Shown here in pieces: positions 44,242-53,524 of a stretch of DNA of 64,000 nt. Each line of letters starts with the position of its first letter. Positions within the stretch are counted from its first letter, which is position 1. Origin of the DNA: Teratosphaeria epicoccoides (Eukaryota; Ascomycota; Dothideomycetes; Mycosphaerellales; Teratosphaeriaceae); assembly GCA_021401465.1 (NCBI GenBank), contig JADDMT010000059.1, positions 122,884 to 186,883 of the forward strand, written 5' to 3'. The notes under the pieces were generated by a model. That model was given only the letters and a program-made list of their open reading frames with translations, was not told the DNA's origin and made no database searches. Made by a program: the position numbers and the translations under genes.

Positions 44242-44900
44242 TGCAACGGAGCGCAGTCGCGGTGCACCGCAGCAGATCAACGGGTCAGACAGTTGTGAGC
44301 GCCAGTGTGATTTCAGGTGACAGGGCAGCAGTGGGATTGTCGTATTGTCATCGATCTACAGTTGAGTGAAGATTGTGCAGCGTTAGGATTGTGTCCAAAT
44401 AAAGATTGTCCATCAATACGTGTCAAACATCGACCGCATTTCAACCGTCCGTCAACTGTCTGCCAATTGTCTGTCAACTGCATTTCGGGGAGACATTTTC
44501 GACGACCATTAGCTTCCGCGATCAGGCGACCAATGAGCGAGTTCTTCAGGGTCAATTACTCACGTCTAGATCGAGATATCATGATGGGAATAAGATAGAC
44601 AGCGATAACACTTACTTTCTCAGCTAGATTTGCGCTTTATCGTGCAAGTAGCGCAGCGTGAGCTAGGAATCTGAAAGACAGAAGGTACCTCACAGCCCTC
44701 CAATGTTCAATTCATGTTGCGAATTGCATATAGGTGAAAGCAGGAAGCAGCGGTTCGGCTTGGGATTCCCGGCTCCGAAACCGCTCGATGTGCGCTAGTG
44801 AATAATCGATCGGGGATTTTTCGAAGCGACCACTTCTATCCCCATACATTATTATACACACCCGCAAGTGAAGGATAGCGTTCGCGCGCAGGCAAAGAGC
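44242..44900. other. divergent promoter region with short direct repeats
   Basis: Between the membrane-protein gene and MTR4. Around 44420-44480 the phrase tgtcaac/tctgtcaact recurs four times in 60 bp (cgtcaactgtctgcc, attgtctgtcaactg). No gene was recognised. Confidence 0.45.
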
Positions 44901-47900
44901 ATGGACGAGCTGTTCGATGTCTTTGAGGAAAAGGCGCCCCAGGCGGCCAATGTCAAGAAGGACAAGAAGGACAAGAAGGACAAGGACAACAAGAACAAAA
45001 AACGATCGTTGAACGGGGAGCCTAAGGCACAGGAACAGAGTGGGGATACACTGAAGGAGGATGCCGATGGCGGGGCAGCAGAGAATGGAAGCTCTGAAGC
45101 AGGGTCGGAGCAAAGAACACAGAAGCGACAACGACGCGACGATGAGCCCGAGCCGGTCGTCACAGACACCTTCGAGACGGAGCAGTCTCGCGAGGTCGCG
45201 GCGGCGGCGGGTTTCCAGGCGCAGAAGGATGACCAGTCTGTGATCCTGTCGCATCAAGTGCGCCATCAAGTCTCGCTGCCGCCCGACTTCGACTACGTAC
45301 CAATCTCCCAGCACAAGCGCCCTCAGAAGCCGGCGCGAGAATGGCCATTCAAGCTCGATCCGTTTCAGGAAGTCTCCATCTCCTCCATCGAGCGCAATGA
45401 GAGCGTGTTGGTGTCTGCGCACACGAGCGCGGGGAAAACGGTAGTTGCCGAATATGCGATCGCGCAGTGCCTGAAGAACAATCAGCGAGTCATCTACACC
45501 AGCCCGATCAAGGCGCTCAGCAACCAAAAGTACCGTGAGTTCAGTGCCGAGTTCGGCGATGTTGGCCTCATGACGGGAGATGTCACGATCAACCCGACGG
45601 CGACGTGCTTGGTCATGACCACGGAAATTCTGCGGTCCATGCTGTACAGAGGCTCGGAGATCATGCGCGAGGTCGCGTGGGTGGTATTCGATGAGGTGCA
45701 CTATCTGCGCGACAAGTCCAGAGGAGTCGTATGGGAAGAGACCATCATTCTGCTGCCAGATAAGGTGCGATACGTCTTCCTCTCCGCAACAATTCCAAAC
45801 GCCATGCAATTCGCCGAGTGGATCACGAAGACGCATAACCAGCCTTGCCACGTTGTATACACCGACTTCCGGCCGACGCCTCTTCAGCACTACTTCTTCC
45901 CAGCCGGGGCGGACGGCATACACCTGATTGTTGACGAGAAGGGCGTGTTCAGGGAAGACAACTTCAACAAGGCCATGGCAGCCATAGCCGACAAAGCGGG
46001 CGACGATGGCTCAGATCCTCTAGCGAAGCGCAAGGGCAAGGGCAAGGATAAGAAGACGAATAAGGGCGGCCAGAAGGATGGTCCGACGGACATCTACAAG
46101 ATTGTGAAGATGATCATGATGAAGAACTACAACCCAGTCATTGTCTTTTCGTTCTCGAAGAGAGATTGCGAGAATTATGCGCTGCAGATGAGTCAACTGG
46201 CGTTCAACGACGAGAGCGAGAAGGCTATGGTGAGCAAGGTCTTCAACTCTGCGATTGAGATGTTGTCAGACGAGGACAAGGAGCTGCCGCAGATCCAACA
46301 CTTGCTTCCCTTGCTGCGGAGAGGAATTGGGATCCACCACTCGGGTCTGTTACCAATTTTAAAGGAGACCATCGAGATCCTATTCCAGGAGGGTCTGATT
46401 AAGGTTCTATTCGCCACAGAGACCTTCTCGATTGGCTTGAACATGCCCGCCAAGACTGTGGTTTTCACATCCGTTCGCAAATTCGACGGTAATTCTACAC
46501 GATGGGTCACGCCATCCGAGTTCATCCAGATGTCTGGTCGCGCCGGTCGTCGTGGTCTTGACGAGCGTGGTATCGTCATCATGATGATCGACGAGAAGAT
46601 GGACCCAGGCGTTGCGAAAGAGATTGTGCGAGGCGAGCAGGACAAGCTCAACAGTGCTTTCTATCTCGGGTATAATATGGTACTCAATCTCATGCGAATC
46701 GAAGGCATCAAGCCCGAGTTCATGCTCGAGCGCTGCTTCTTCCAATTCCAGAACGCAGCCTCGGTATCTGGACTGGAGAACGGATTGAGGGACCTCGTGC
46801 AGAAACAGAGCGAGATGCTTATCGAGCAAGAGGCTGAGATCAAAGAGTACTACAATCTGCGGCAGCAATTGGACGAGTACAGTGCGCAGATGAAGGCGAC
46901 GATAACAGCCCCGCAGTATATGCTCAAGTTCTTGCAAGAGGGTCGCTTGGTTCGCGTCAAGTACAAAGACTACGACTTCGGCTGGGGCGCTGTGGTGGAT
47001 TGGGTCAAGGTCAGACCGCCCAAAGGCAAGACCGAGGCAGATCTTCCGGTAGGAAGTAGTGTCATCGTGGACGTCCTCATGGCCGTGGCGGCTGACGCCA
47101 CCGCACCGCCTTCCGGGCGGAAGCAAATGGACGGGGATCTACCGCCGGGCGTAATGCCGCCTGCGCCGGGCGAAAGGGGCAAGATGGAAGTCGTACCCGT
47201 AATGAATGGCGTCATTGACTCCATCGGTCATATTCGCGTCTGGCTACCCAAGCACCTAAACACACCGGACCAACGAGCCACCGTCCGCAAAGCCCTCGAA
47301 GAGATTTCGAAGCGCTTCCCAGACGGCATCGCTGTCCTCGATCCAATCGAAAACATGGGCATCCAAGACGATGGCTTCAAGAAACTCCTCCGCAAGATCG
47401 AAGTCCTAGAGCACAAGCTCTTGCAGAACCCTCTCCACAAATCTGAGCAGCTGCCGGAACTCTACGACCAATACGCCGCCAAACTCGAAGTCAGCAACCT
47501 CATCAAAACCAAGCGGAAACAAATCCAAGACGCCCTTTCCGTGCTTCAAATGGACGAACTCAAGAACCGCAAGCGCGTTCTTCGCCGCTTAGGATTCATC
47601 AACGAAGCCGATGTCGTGCAACTCAAGGCCCGCGTCGCCTGCGAGATCAGCACGGGCGACGAGCTCGTCCTCTCAGAACTCCTCTTCAACCGCTTCTTCA
47701 ACGAGCTGACCCCTGAGCAGTGCGCGGCGGCGTTATCATGCTTCATCTTCGAGGAGAAATCGAACGATCCCCCGGCGCTGAAAGAGGAGATGGCGAAGCC
47801 CTTCCGCGTCATCCAGGCCGAGGCGCGCAAAGTCGCGAAAGTCAGCGCGGAAAGCAAAGTCGTGGTCAACGAGGAGGAATTCCTACAGGGCTTCAAGCCG

Positions 47901-48234
47901 GAGCTGATGGAGGTGGTGTTCGCATGGTGCAAGGGGGCGTCTTTCGCGTCGATCTGGTACGTCCTGCATCCCCCGACCCTCTTAACTCCTACTTCAATCT
48001 AGGTAAATCACAAGGTGTTGTGCTGACGTGAACCGTGCGTGTGTTTTTTCTAGTAAAATGACGGATGTGTACGAAGGGTCGCTGATCCGGCTTTTCCGTC
48101 GGCTGGAGGAGCTGATGAGGCAGATGGCGCAGGCCAGTAAGGTCATGGGGAGTGAGGAGTTGGAGGGCAAGTTTGAGGAGGCGCTGGGCAAGGTCAGGAG
48201 GGATATTGTGGCAGCGCAGAGTTTGTATCTGTGA
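44901..48234 (+). CDS. MTR4: ATP-dependent RNA helicase MTR4 (exosome/TRAMP cofactor)
   Basis: Two exons, 44901-47956 and 48054-48234, encode 1078 residues (yeast Mtr4 has 1073). The 97-nt intron (GTACGT...TGCTGACG...TTTTCTAG) lies in SI|CKMTDVYEGSLIRLF, restoring the conserved C-terminal end. A Lys/Asp-rich N-terminal tail (KKDKKDKKDKDNKNKK) precedes the DExH core: Walker A SAHTSAGKT (about 172), DEVH in VVFDEVHYLRD (about 263), SATIPNAMQFAEWI, and motif VI QMSGRAGRRGLDE. An arch/KOW region (LVRVKYKDYDFGWGAVVDWV) and the DSHCT helical domain follow. The enzyme unwinds RNA and feeds it to the nuclear exosome for rRNA processing and decay. The frame is open upstream to a GTG at 44868, but the ATG at 44901 is the natural start. 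Confidence 0.96.
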
Positions 48235-48581
48235 GAGGTGTGTGTGCCTGCCTCACGGTTGTATATATCAGTCCCTCCTTTCCCCTCTGTATGACAGACC
48301 AGTGTTTGCGACGGAAGTCGTCGGTGGGCTCTGTGGGAGTAGAGAAAGCGAGTGCATGTTGTGCGGCGTCGGAGGGGTGGGGGGATTTGAGTGTCTGATA
48401 TGAGATACGGCTTGGCGGAGGCGCGCGTTTGCTGTGCTGGCGTGTTCAAGTTTCTTGCACGACGACCAGCATCAACAGAACCCGCAAAAGAAATCTTCCG
48501 ATGACGAGAAACCTCGATCCAAGCTCTTCTCCCAAAGGATCTCCTTGCCTCGCTAATACAGGTACTCAAAAACGCTATCAC
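48235..48581. other. 3' flanks of convergent genes
   Basis: The 347-bp space between the MTR4 and shugoshin stop codons has no gene; it probably contains both 3' UTRs. Confidence 0.5.
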
Positions 48582-50767
48582 TCACAAGAGAGTACTCCTC
48601 CGTCGACTCGCCACCGCCGCCCGCGTCGCGCTGACCGCCCCGGCAGACGTCGACCTCCTCCCTCCACCACCGTCCTCGCCAGCCGTGCTCGCACTTCCAG
48701 CACCCAGATCCCTCGGCGCAGACGAGTGCCGCCTTTGCGCTCTCGCCGCCGCCGGCCTCTGCCCCGTACTCACCGTACTCACAGGCGACGACGACTCCTT
48801 GAAATCATACAGATCCAACTCCTCCATCCGCTTGACCGTGGCCTCCACATCCGTCCCCAGAGGCTGTAATGCGGACGTCCTGCGGTTCCTGCTTCCGACG
48901 GCAAGTAAGGTTGACAGGTGTGTCGATGTGGCAGAGCGCTCGTGGGATGGGGCGGTGTCGCTGCTGTCGGAAGTTTGCGACGCGGGATGAGGACCGTTGC
49001 GTGCGTCTCTGGACTTCTTGCCTAGCGGGCTTGCGGCTCTTGTGTCAACGGCGGGAGGGATGCGCTTCCATGCATCGTCGTCGTCGTCTACGGGCTCCTG
49101 TTTGATGGCGATTGGTTGAGATGCATTACTCGGCTTCCGCCCAGACCACACGTTGATAGCGCGCTGATGGGATTGGAGTCCGGTGATGGCATCGACCATT
49201 TGCTTGCCGGGTCGTCGCATCTTGGCGTTGAGGGAGGGCTCGGCGTAGTTGACGGCACCCCTTGCTCGTCGAGAAGGTCTCATACCACCGTCGGTGGCGA
49301 TGCTCATGGTGCTTAGATCATCCGGCGGAGGTGTGCCTGCCCGACCCTCCTCTGGCTTCGCTGATGGCAGTGAGGGTGTAGGCGAGAACAAGTCTGCAGC
49401 GGCTGGAGTCTCGGGGGCGAGACGTGCTGCCACTGGCTCAGTGGGAGATGCAGTCTCCACCACATCCGGAGCAGGATCTCTGGTCGGCGATGGCAAAGGG
49501 AGGGACGAGACACGCCTCGTCCGAGTTCTTGGCGGCGCTGCAGTGCTCTGGGGTCGACCTGGCGCTTGCTTCTCTAGCTCGCTATCATTGCCCTTGTTAC
49601 GCCTCACAGTGACCTTTCGTGGAGATAGGTTCGCGCTCTTCTCTCCCAGGACCCTGCGTGCGGGCTTCGGCACTTCTTGCGGGGTCTCCTGCGGCTTTGA
49701 GTCAATCGAAGGCTCGCGATGAACCTCCACGGATGTTACGGCGGCATGTGGTTCCAGCGGCTTGGCCTCACTCAGCGCTGGCTTTCGACTGAAGGTGAAC
49801 TCGTCCTTAACGAGTGGCCGCATCGGTCTGTCCATCTCGCGGTCTGCGAGCTTCCGCTTCGCGCCAGTCTTCAAGATCGTGGAGACTTCACCTTCCTTCT
49901 CTGGCGACTGCGGCAGGATTGACCGCCTCCTGATCTCCAGCCTGGGCTGTCCATCCTTCCGCCGTCTTCTCGTTTCCAGATTTACGCTCAATCCGGGCAG
50001 TGTCTCTTCTTCCTCCTTGCCTTCTCCTACCGGGGAGGACCGCGACGCAGAAGGGGATGCCTGAGGCTTGACCGGATCTTCGTAGTCAAAATGCGCAACA
50101 GGTGGTGGTCCAAGGTCTGGCGACTCATTGCTGCTGTGGTCTGAGAGACGGATCGCTTGGATCTCATCTGCGCCAAGCGTCCGTCGCGGATAGTGCTTGC
50201 CCTCGCTGATCGTCGGCATTGCTGTTTCGCGCATGGACTCGATCAGAGGCTGTCTCTCGCGCCATTGTCCTTCCAATGGTGGTCGGTCGTAAGGCATCCG
50301 AGCCACTTCGCCATCTTGCGGTTGAGCTGCATCGCCCAACTCGTTCACCAGCCCACCTAGCTCGGCCAACTTTGCCTGTAGGCCTTCCCTAATCCTCAGC
50401 ACTGCATCACCACTCGCCTGACGCTTCGCCTGCCAGAGCTCGCTTTCCAATCGGAATGACTTTTCTCGTAGTTCCAGATTGTGCGACAGTAGCCGCGAAA
50501 CCTCTAATTCCAAGTTTCGAATTTTCAGCGACTGCGACGAGTTTGCCTTTGCGAGTTCCCGGTTCTGGCGGATGAATCGGCGTCGCACTTCTTCAAAATC
50601 AGCCGGCGCTCTCTGGATCACCAGGCGACTCTTGGTGCGCATCGCATGTTAATCCTGGGCTGCTCTTGGCGGAATGACTTACAGACATCAACATTCTCTC
50701 CCGCCTGAGTCGTGCTTGTTGCAGTGGCAGATGCAGGTGCAGGCGGCTCGCCATTGAGCCTGGCCAT
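48582..50767 (-). CDS. SGO1: shugoshin (centromeric cohesin protector)
   Basis: Two exons, complement(48582-50608, 50683-50767), encode about 703 residues. Exon 1 gives MARLNGEPPAPASATATSTT...; the 74-nt intron (GTAAGT...ATTAAC...CAGAGAG) joins to PADFEEVRRRFIRQNRELAK. The N-terminal coiled coil (SSQSLKIRNLELEVSRLLSH, NLELREKSFRLESELWQ) is the PP2A-binding shugoshin_N region. Near residue 470 the basic RPSRRARGAVNYAEPSLNAK, MRRP matches the shugoshin_C motif, which binds phosphorylated histone H2A at centromeres. The rest is Pro/Ser/Arg-rich and disordered, as usual for the family. The splice acceptor was chosen to keep frame and alternative nearby AGs exist. It is divergent from DAD2, another chromosome-segregation gene. 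Confidence 0.88.
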
Positions 50768-51339
50768 GTGCGACTGCTGGATATGATGGAATCGTGTGGC
50801 TAGACATGCAAGCAAGATGATGATGATGATGATGATGATGACGATGATGATGATGATGACGACGATGATGCGATTGCTCCTTACTACTGCCTCTCCCAAA
50901 ACCCGAAAACCAGAACGAGGCAGAAGGATGTTGAGTCAGGTGGTCGAGATGGTTTGAAGCTGCCGCGGTAAAGTTTGGCGGGTGTCAACAAAGCGTTGCT
51001 ATGAGAATTCAGAATTCAGGCCACCGAGAAGATCCCCGCGCGCAGAACTCACGGTCGGTTTGAAAGAGAATGAACTTTCAATGACGAGCCTGCCCTCCAG
51101 CGAGATGCCCTGTACTTCAATATAACAGCACCCTGATGACCATGTCAGAGCTGCTCTAGATCTGTTGGAGACTCATCATATCACTCCATTTCTTCCCATG
51201 GTCATACATACAGTGTCTGACGAATCCCGCAGATTCTGCAGCCAAGACTTGCGCGTACACGTACCCCACGCGACCATCACACGTCCCAGACCATCCTCAC
51301 CATCACTTGATCCCGTCCACCCTCCACCTCCTCAACACC
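50768..51339. other. shared divergent promoter of shugoshin and DAD2
   Basis: A 572-bp region between two divergent segregation genes. It contains the ATG/ATC trinucleotide microsatellite listed separately. A direct repeat agaattcagaattcag is seen at about 51003. A minus-strand open frame reading poly-Ile through the microsatellite is not a gene. Confidence 0.5.
50815..50872. repeat. (GAT)n trinucleotide microsatellite, interrupted
   Basis: About 19 units of GAT with three GAC interruptions lie 50-105 bp upstream of the shugoshin start codon, in its 5' leader or core promoter. The variable length of such repeats makes it a possible polymorphic locus. Confidence 0.9.
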
Positions 51340-51825
51340 ATGGCCTTTTCCCACCGCACCACCACCCTCCCGTCCCACATCCGCCCCTCCTCCGGCCTCC
51401 CCAACAACCCCTCCTCCACCTCCTCCACCCAATCCTCCCTCCTCCAAGCCCGCATACACGAAAAGAAACTCGAGCTCGAACATCTGCGCCAACTCCGCGA
51501 CCTGAGCGCCGGACTGGCGGGGCAGATGCAGCAGTTGGAGGAGAAGCTCGGCACGTTGAGCTCCGGGACCGAGGCGGTGGCCGCTGTCATGGGGAACTGG
51601 GGGAATGTTTTGAGGGCGGTATGTATGGCTTCTGGTGAGTTTGCGGCCGTGTGGTGGAGTTCGTGGGCTGGGGTTGCTGATGCGCGGGTAGCTAGGGTGC
51701 CGAGGGCGAAGGGGGAGGAGGAGTTTGAAGAGTTGCCGCAGACGTTGGTGAGGATACCGATTGAGCGGGCGGATCAGGCGGTCGCGAAGCAGAGGGCGGA
51801 GGCAGAGGCGGAGGCAGGGGAATGA
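51340..51825 (+). CDS. DAD2: DASH complex subunit DAD2
   Basis: Two exons, 51340-51634 and 51692-51825, encode 142 residues. After a Ser/Thr/Pro-rich N-terminus comes the DAD2 helical core: SSLLQARIHEKKLELEHLRQ, LRDLSAGLAGQMQQLEEKLG, TLSSGTEAVAAVMGNWGNVL, then RAVCMAS. The C-terminus carries LPQTLVRIPIE, a frequent fungal DAD2 ending. DASH/DAM1 rings couple kinetochores to microtubule plus ends. The intron (51635-51691; GTGAGT...TGCTGATG...GGTAG) is 57 nt and free of stops, so an unspliced reading inserts 19 residues (GEFAAVWWSSWAG...) exactly between MAS and RVP; splicing restores the family sequence. It is convergent with YPI1. Confidence 0.9.
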   Translation: MAFSHRTTTLPSHIRPSSGLPNNPSSTSSTQSSLLQARIHEKKLELEHLRQLRDLSAGLAGQMQQLEEKLGTLSSGTEAVAAVMGNWGNVLRAVCMASGEFAAVWWSSWAGVADARVARVPRAKGEEEFEELPQTLVRIPIERADQAVAKQRAEAEAEAGE

Positions 51826-52383
51826 AAGGGCGCGTTGGAAGTGGAGATGATAATTGCACGTGGTTGTGGATGAGCTACGAGCTACGAGCTACAGGCTACA
51901 ACAAATGTCCCGATCCTATCTGATCACGAGACGCAATTTGGAGACGCTGGCGGAGGCCGCCGGACCACGGGCGCAGCTGTAGTGGGCCTCTCGGATCTGA
52001 AATCGCTCGAGCTGCCTGTTGCGAATCGTCGCCGAGGGATTGGAGACGAGATCCTGGGGTGGTCGAAGGCTTGGAGGAGAGGTCTTCTGAAGAGACGACT
52101 ATCCTGCAGAAGTCATGGCCGTGCATACCCAACAGCCGGCCATTCCATGGCTCGTGATGTGCATCGCTGTGATGGGATGGCTGACCTCTCGGCTACCACG
52201 CTATGTCTGTCGCGCGCTGCGATCATGCAGGATTCCATGGTTGCATGAGCAATTGGGCAATCAAGAGTGCCTCCCATCTGTTGATCCTTCCGATTCATAT
52301 AGGCGACGCCTTCTGCTTTTCCTGCAATGGGACGTGTCCCAGTCGCCCGTCCCGACCTCCATTTCTTGACTATCCTTTCTCCT
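51826..52383. other. 3' flanks of convergent genes
   Basis: The space between DAD2 and YPI1 contains a short tandem repeat (gagctac three times near 51873-51893) and no recognised gene. Confidence 0.5.
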
Positions 52384-52881
52384 TCATCCCTCCTTCTTAC
52401 TCTTCGGCTGCCGCTCATAAGCATTCGGACTTGGCTTCCTCTCCTTCTCCTTGCCCTTGCCGCTCGCGTCTCCATTCCCCTGGTCATGCTCATGCCTACG
52501 CCTCCCTCTCCCCTTCTTCCCACCCGCCTTCTGCGCTCTGCTCAAGTCCGGCTCACTGTCACTATCATCGTCGCTGCTCGAGCTGTCGGAGTCGCTGTCC
52601 CCAGGCTCCTCGGGCTTGTGGTAGATGCAGCAGACTTTACTGCTCTTCTTGCCCATGCCCTCGTTGTCTACGACGTTCTCTGCCCATCGCACACGAGGCG
52701 ATGACTCCACTGGCTCTGCTGGTTCCGCGCGGAGGCGCAGGGTGCTAGACGGTCCTGCAATGCCGGGTTCTGAGATTGTCTGGGAGCCAGATGTTGGTGC
52801 GGCTGTGGCTGTGCGGCCGGTCATTCTAGTGCCAGGCGGCATAGTCGATCGTACTGCAGTCGTCTTTTCTTTGGCTCGCAT
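52384..52881 (-). CDS. YPI1: type 1 protein phosphatase regulator YPI1 (inhibitor-3 / PPP1R11 family)
   Basis: The intronless frame encodes 166 residues from the ATG at 52881. The diagnostic block RVRWAENVVDNEGMGKKSSK followed by VCCIYHKP contains the RVxW/F PP1-docking motif and the Cys-rich segment of inhibitor-3 proteins. Both flanks are disordered: a Thr/Pro-rich N-terminus and a C-terminus with an acidic Ser/Asp run (DSDSDSSSSDDDSDSE) and a Lys/Arg-rich end. Ypi1 binds Glc7 together with Sds22 and is needed for nuclear PP1 activity in mitosis. Length and motif order are normal for fungi. It is convergent with DAD2. Confidence 0.92.
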   Translation of the reverse strand: MRAKEKTTAVRSTMPPGTRMTGRTATAAPTSGSQTISEPGIAGPSSTLRLRAEPAEPVESSPRVRWAENVVDNEGMGKKSSKVCCIYHKPEEPGDSDSDSSSSDDDSDSEPDLSRAQKAGGKKGRGRRRHEHDQGNGDASGKGKEKERKPSPNAYERQPKSKKEG

Positions 52882-53524
52882 CAACTGAGAAGTGATGGCG
52901 TAGGCTCTGCATTCACCATGGACAGGTCAAGAAAGGTCATGCACGGGGCGGCATTGAGCAGAATGAATGTGCGGACCGCGGTCATTGTTCCCGGGACTTT
53001 CTGCAGCGGTTTGACGTCCGTACCTAGTCCCAGTTCAACGGATGGTAAGCCACGAGCCTCTTCACATTTACGATATATCCATTGCTTTTATCTGAACTAC
53101 GATCTGCACAACGTTTCTCAGAGACATAGCCTGGTTGCAGTGTCGAAGTGCTTGTCAACATTCACAAGTCAGAGAAGTTGGTGTGCTGCCTGCGAGACAT
53201 CTTCACCGAGCAAACAGCGACCAACCTCTCCACGCGCGCCACGATCTTCATGAACGCTTGGGTCAGGCTGTTTCTGCGCCCTGGACTAACTCCGCCATTA
53301 CCAATTCTGCACCTCGCCTGACACATCGAAACAAACTTACATCTCCTCGAACCGTACTGATCACTGCCAATCGCTGCATGTCACACCTTTGAGCAGCCAC
53401 CAGCGGTCCCCGCGCATACAGCTTCTCCAAACTCCTCGCCGACGACAGCACACGTCTCGGTCCCGCCGAATTACACCACCGAAACACACACCCACACACA
53501 CACATCCATCGCCACGCCGCCACC
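52882..53524. other. divergent promoter region of YPI1 and CRM1
   Basis: This region contains a CA-rich leader (53486-53510) just upstream of the exportin start codon. Open frames seen on both strands lack domain character. Confidence 0.5.

Noticed and set aside
44712..45923. 403-codon minus-strand open frame
   Set aside because: It lies opposite the well-conserved MTR4 helicase core; no domain, and the frame arises from codon bias of the sense gene.
46407..47126. 239-codon minus-strand open frame
   Set aside because: It is antisense to the MTR4 arch region with no recognisable motif.
50771..50899. minus-strand frame with a poly-isoleucine hydrophobic segment upstream of shugoshin
   Set aside because: The hydrophobic stretch is a translation of the GAT microsatellite, not a membrane anchor; the family start MARLN lies after it.
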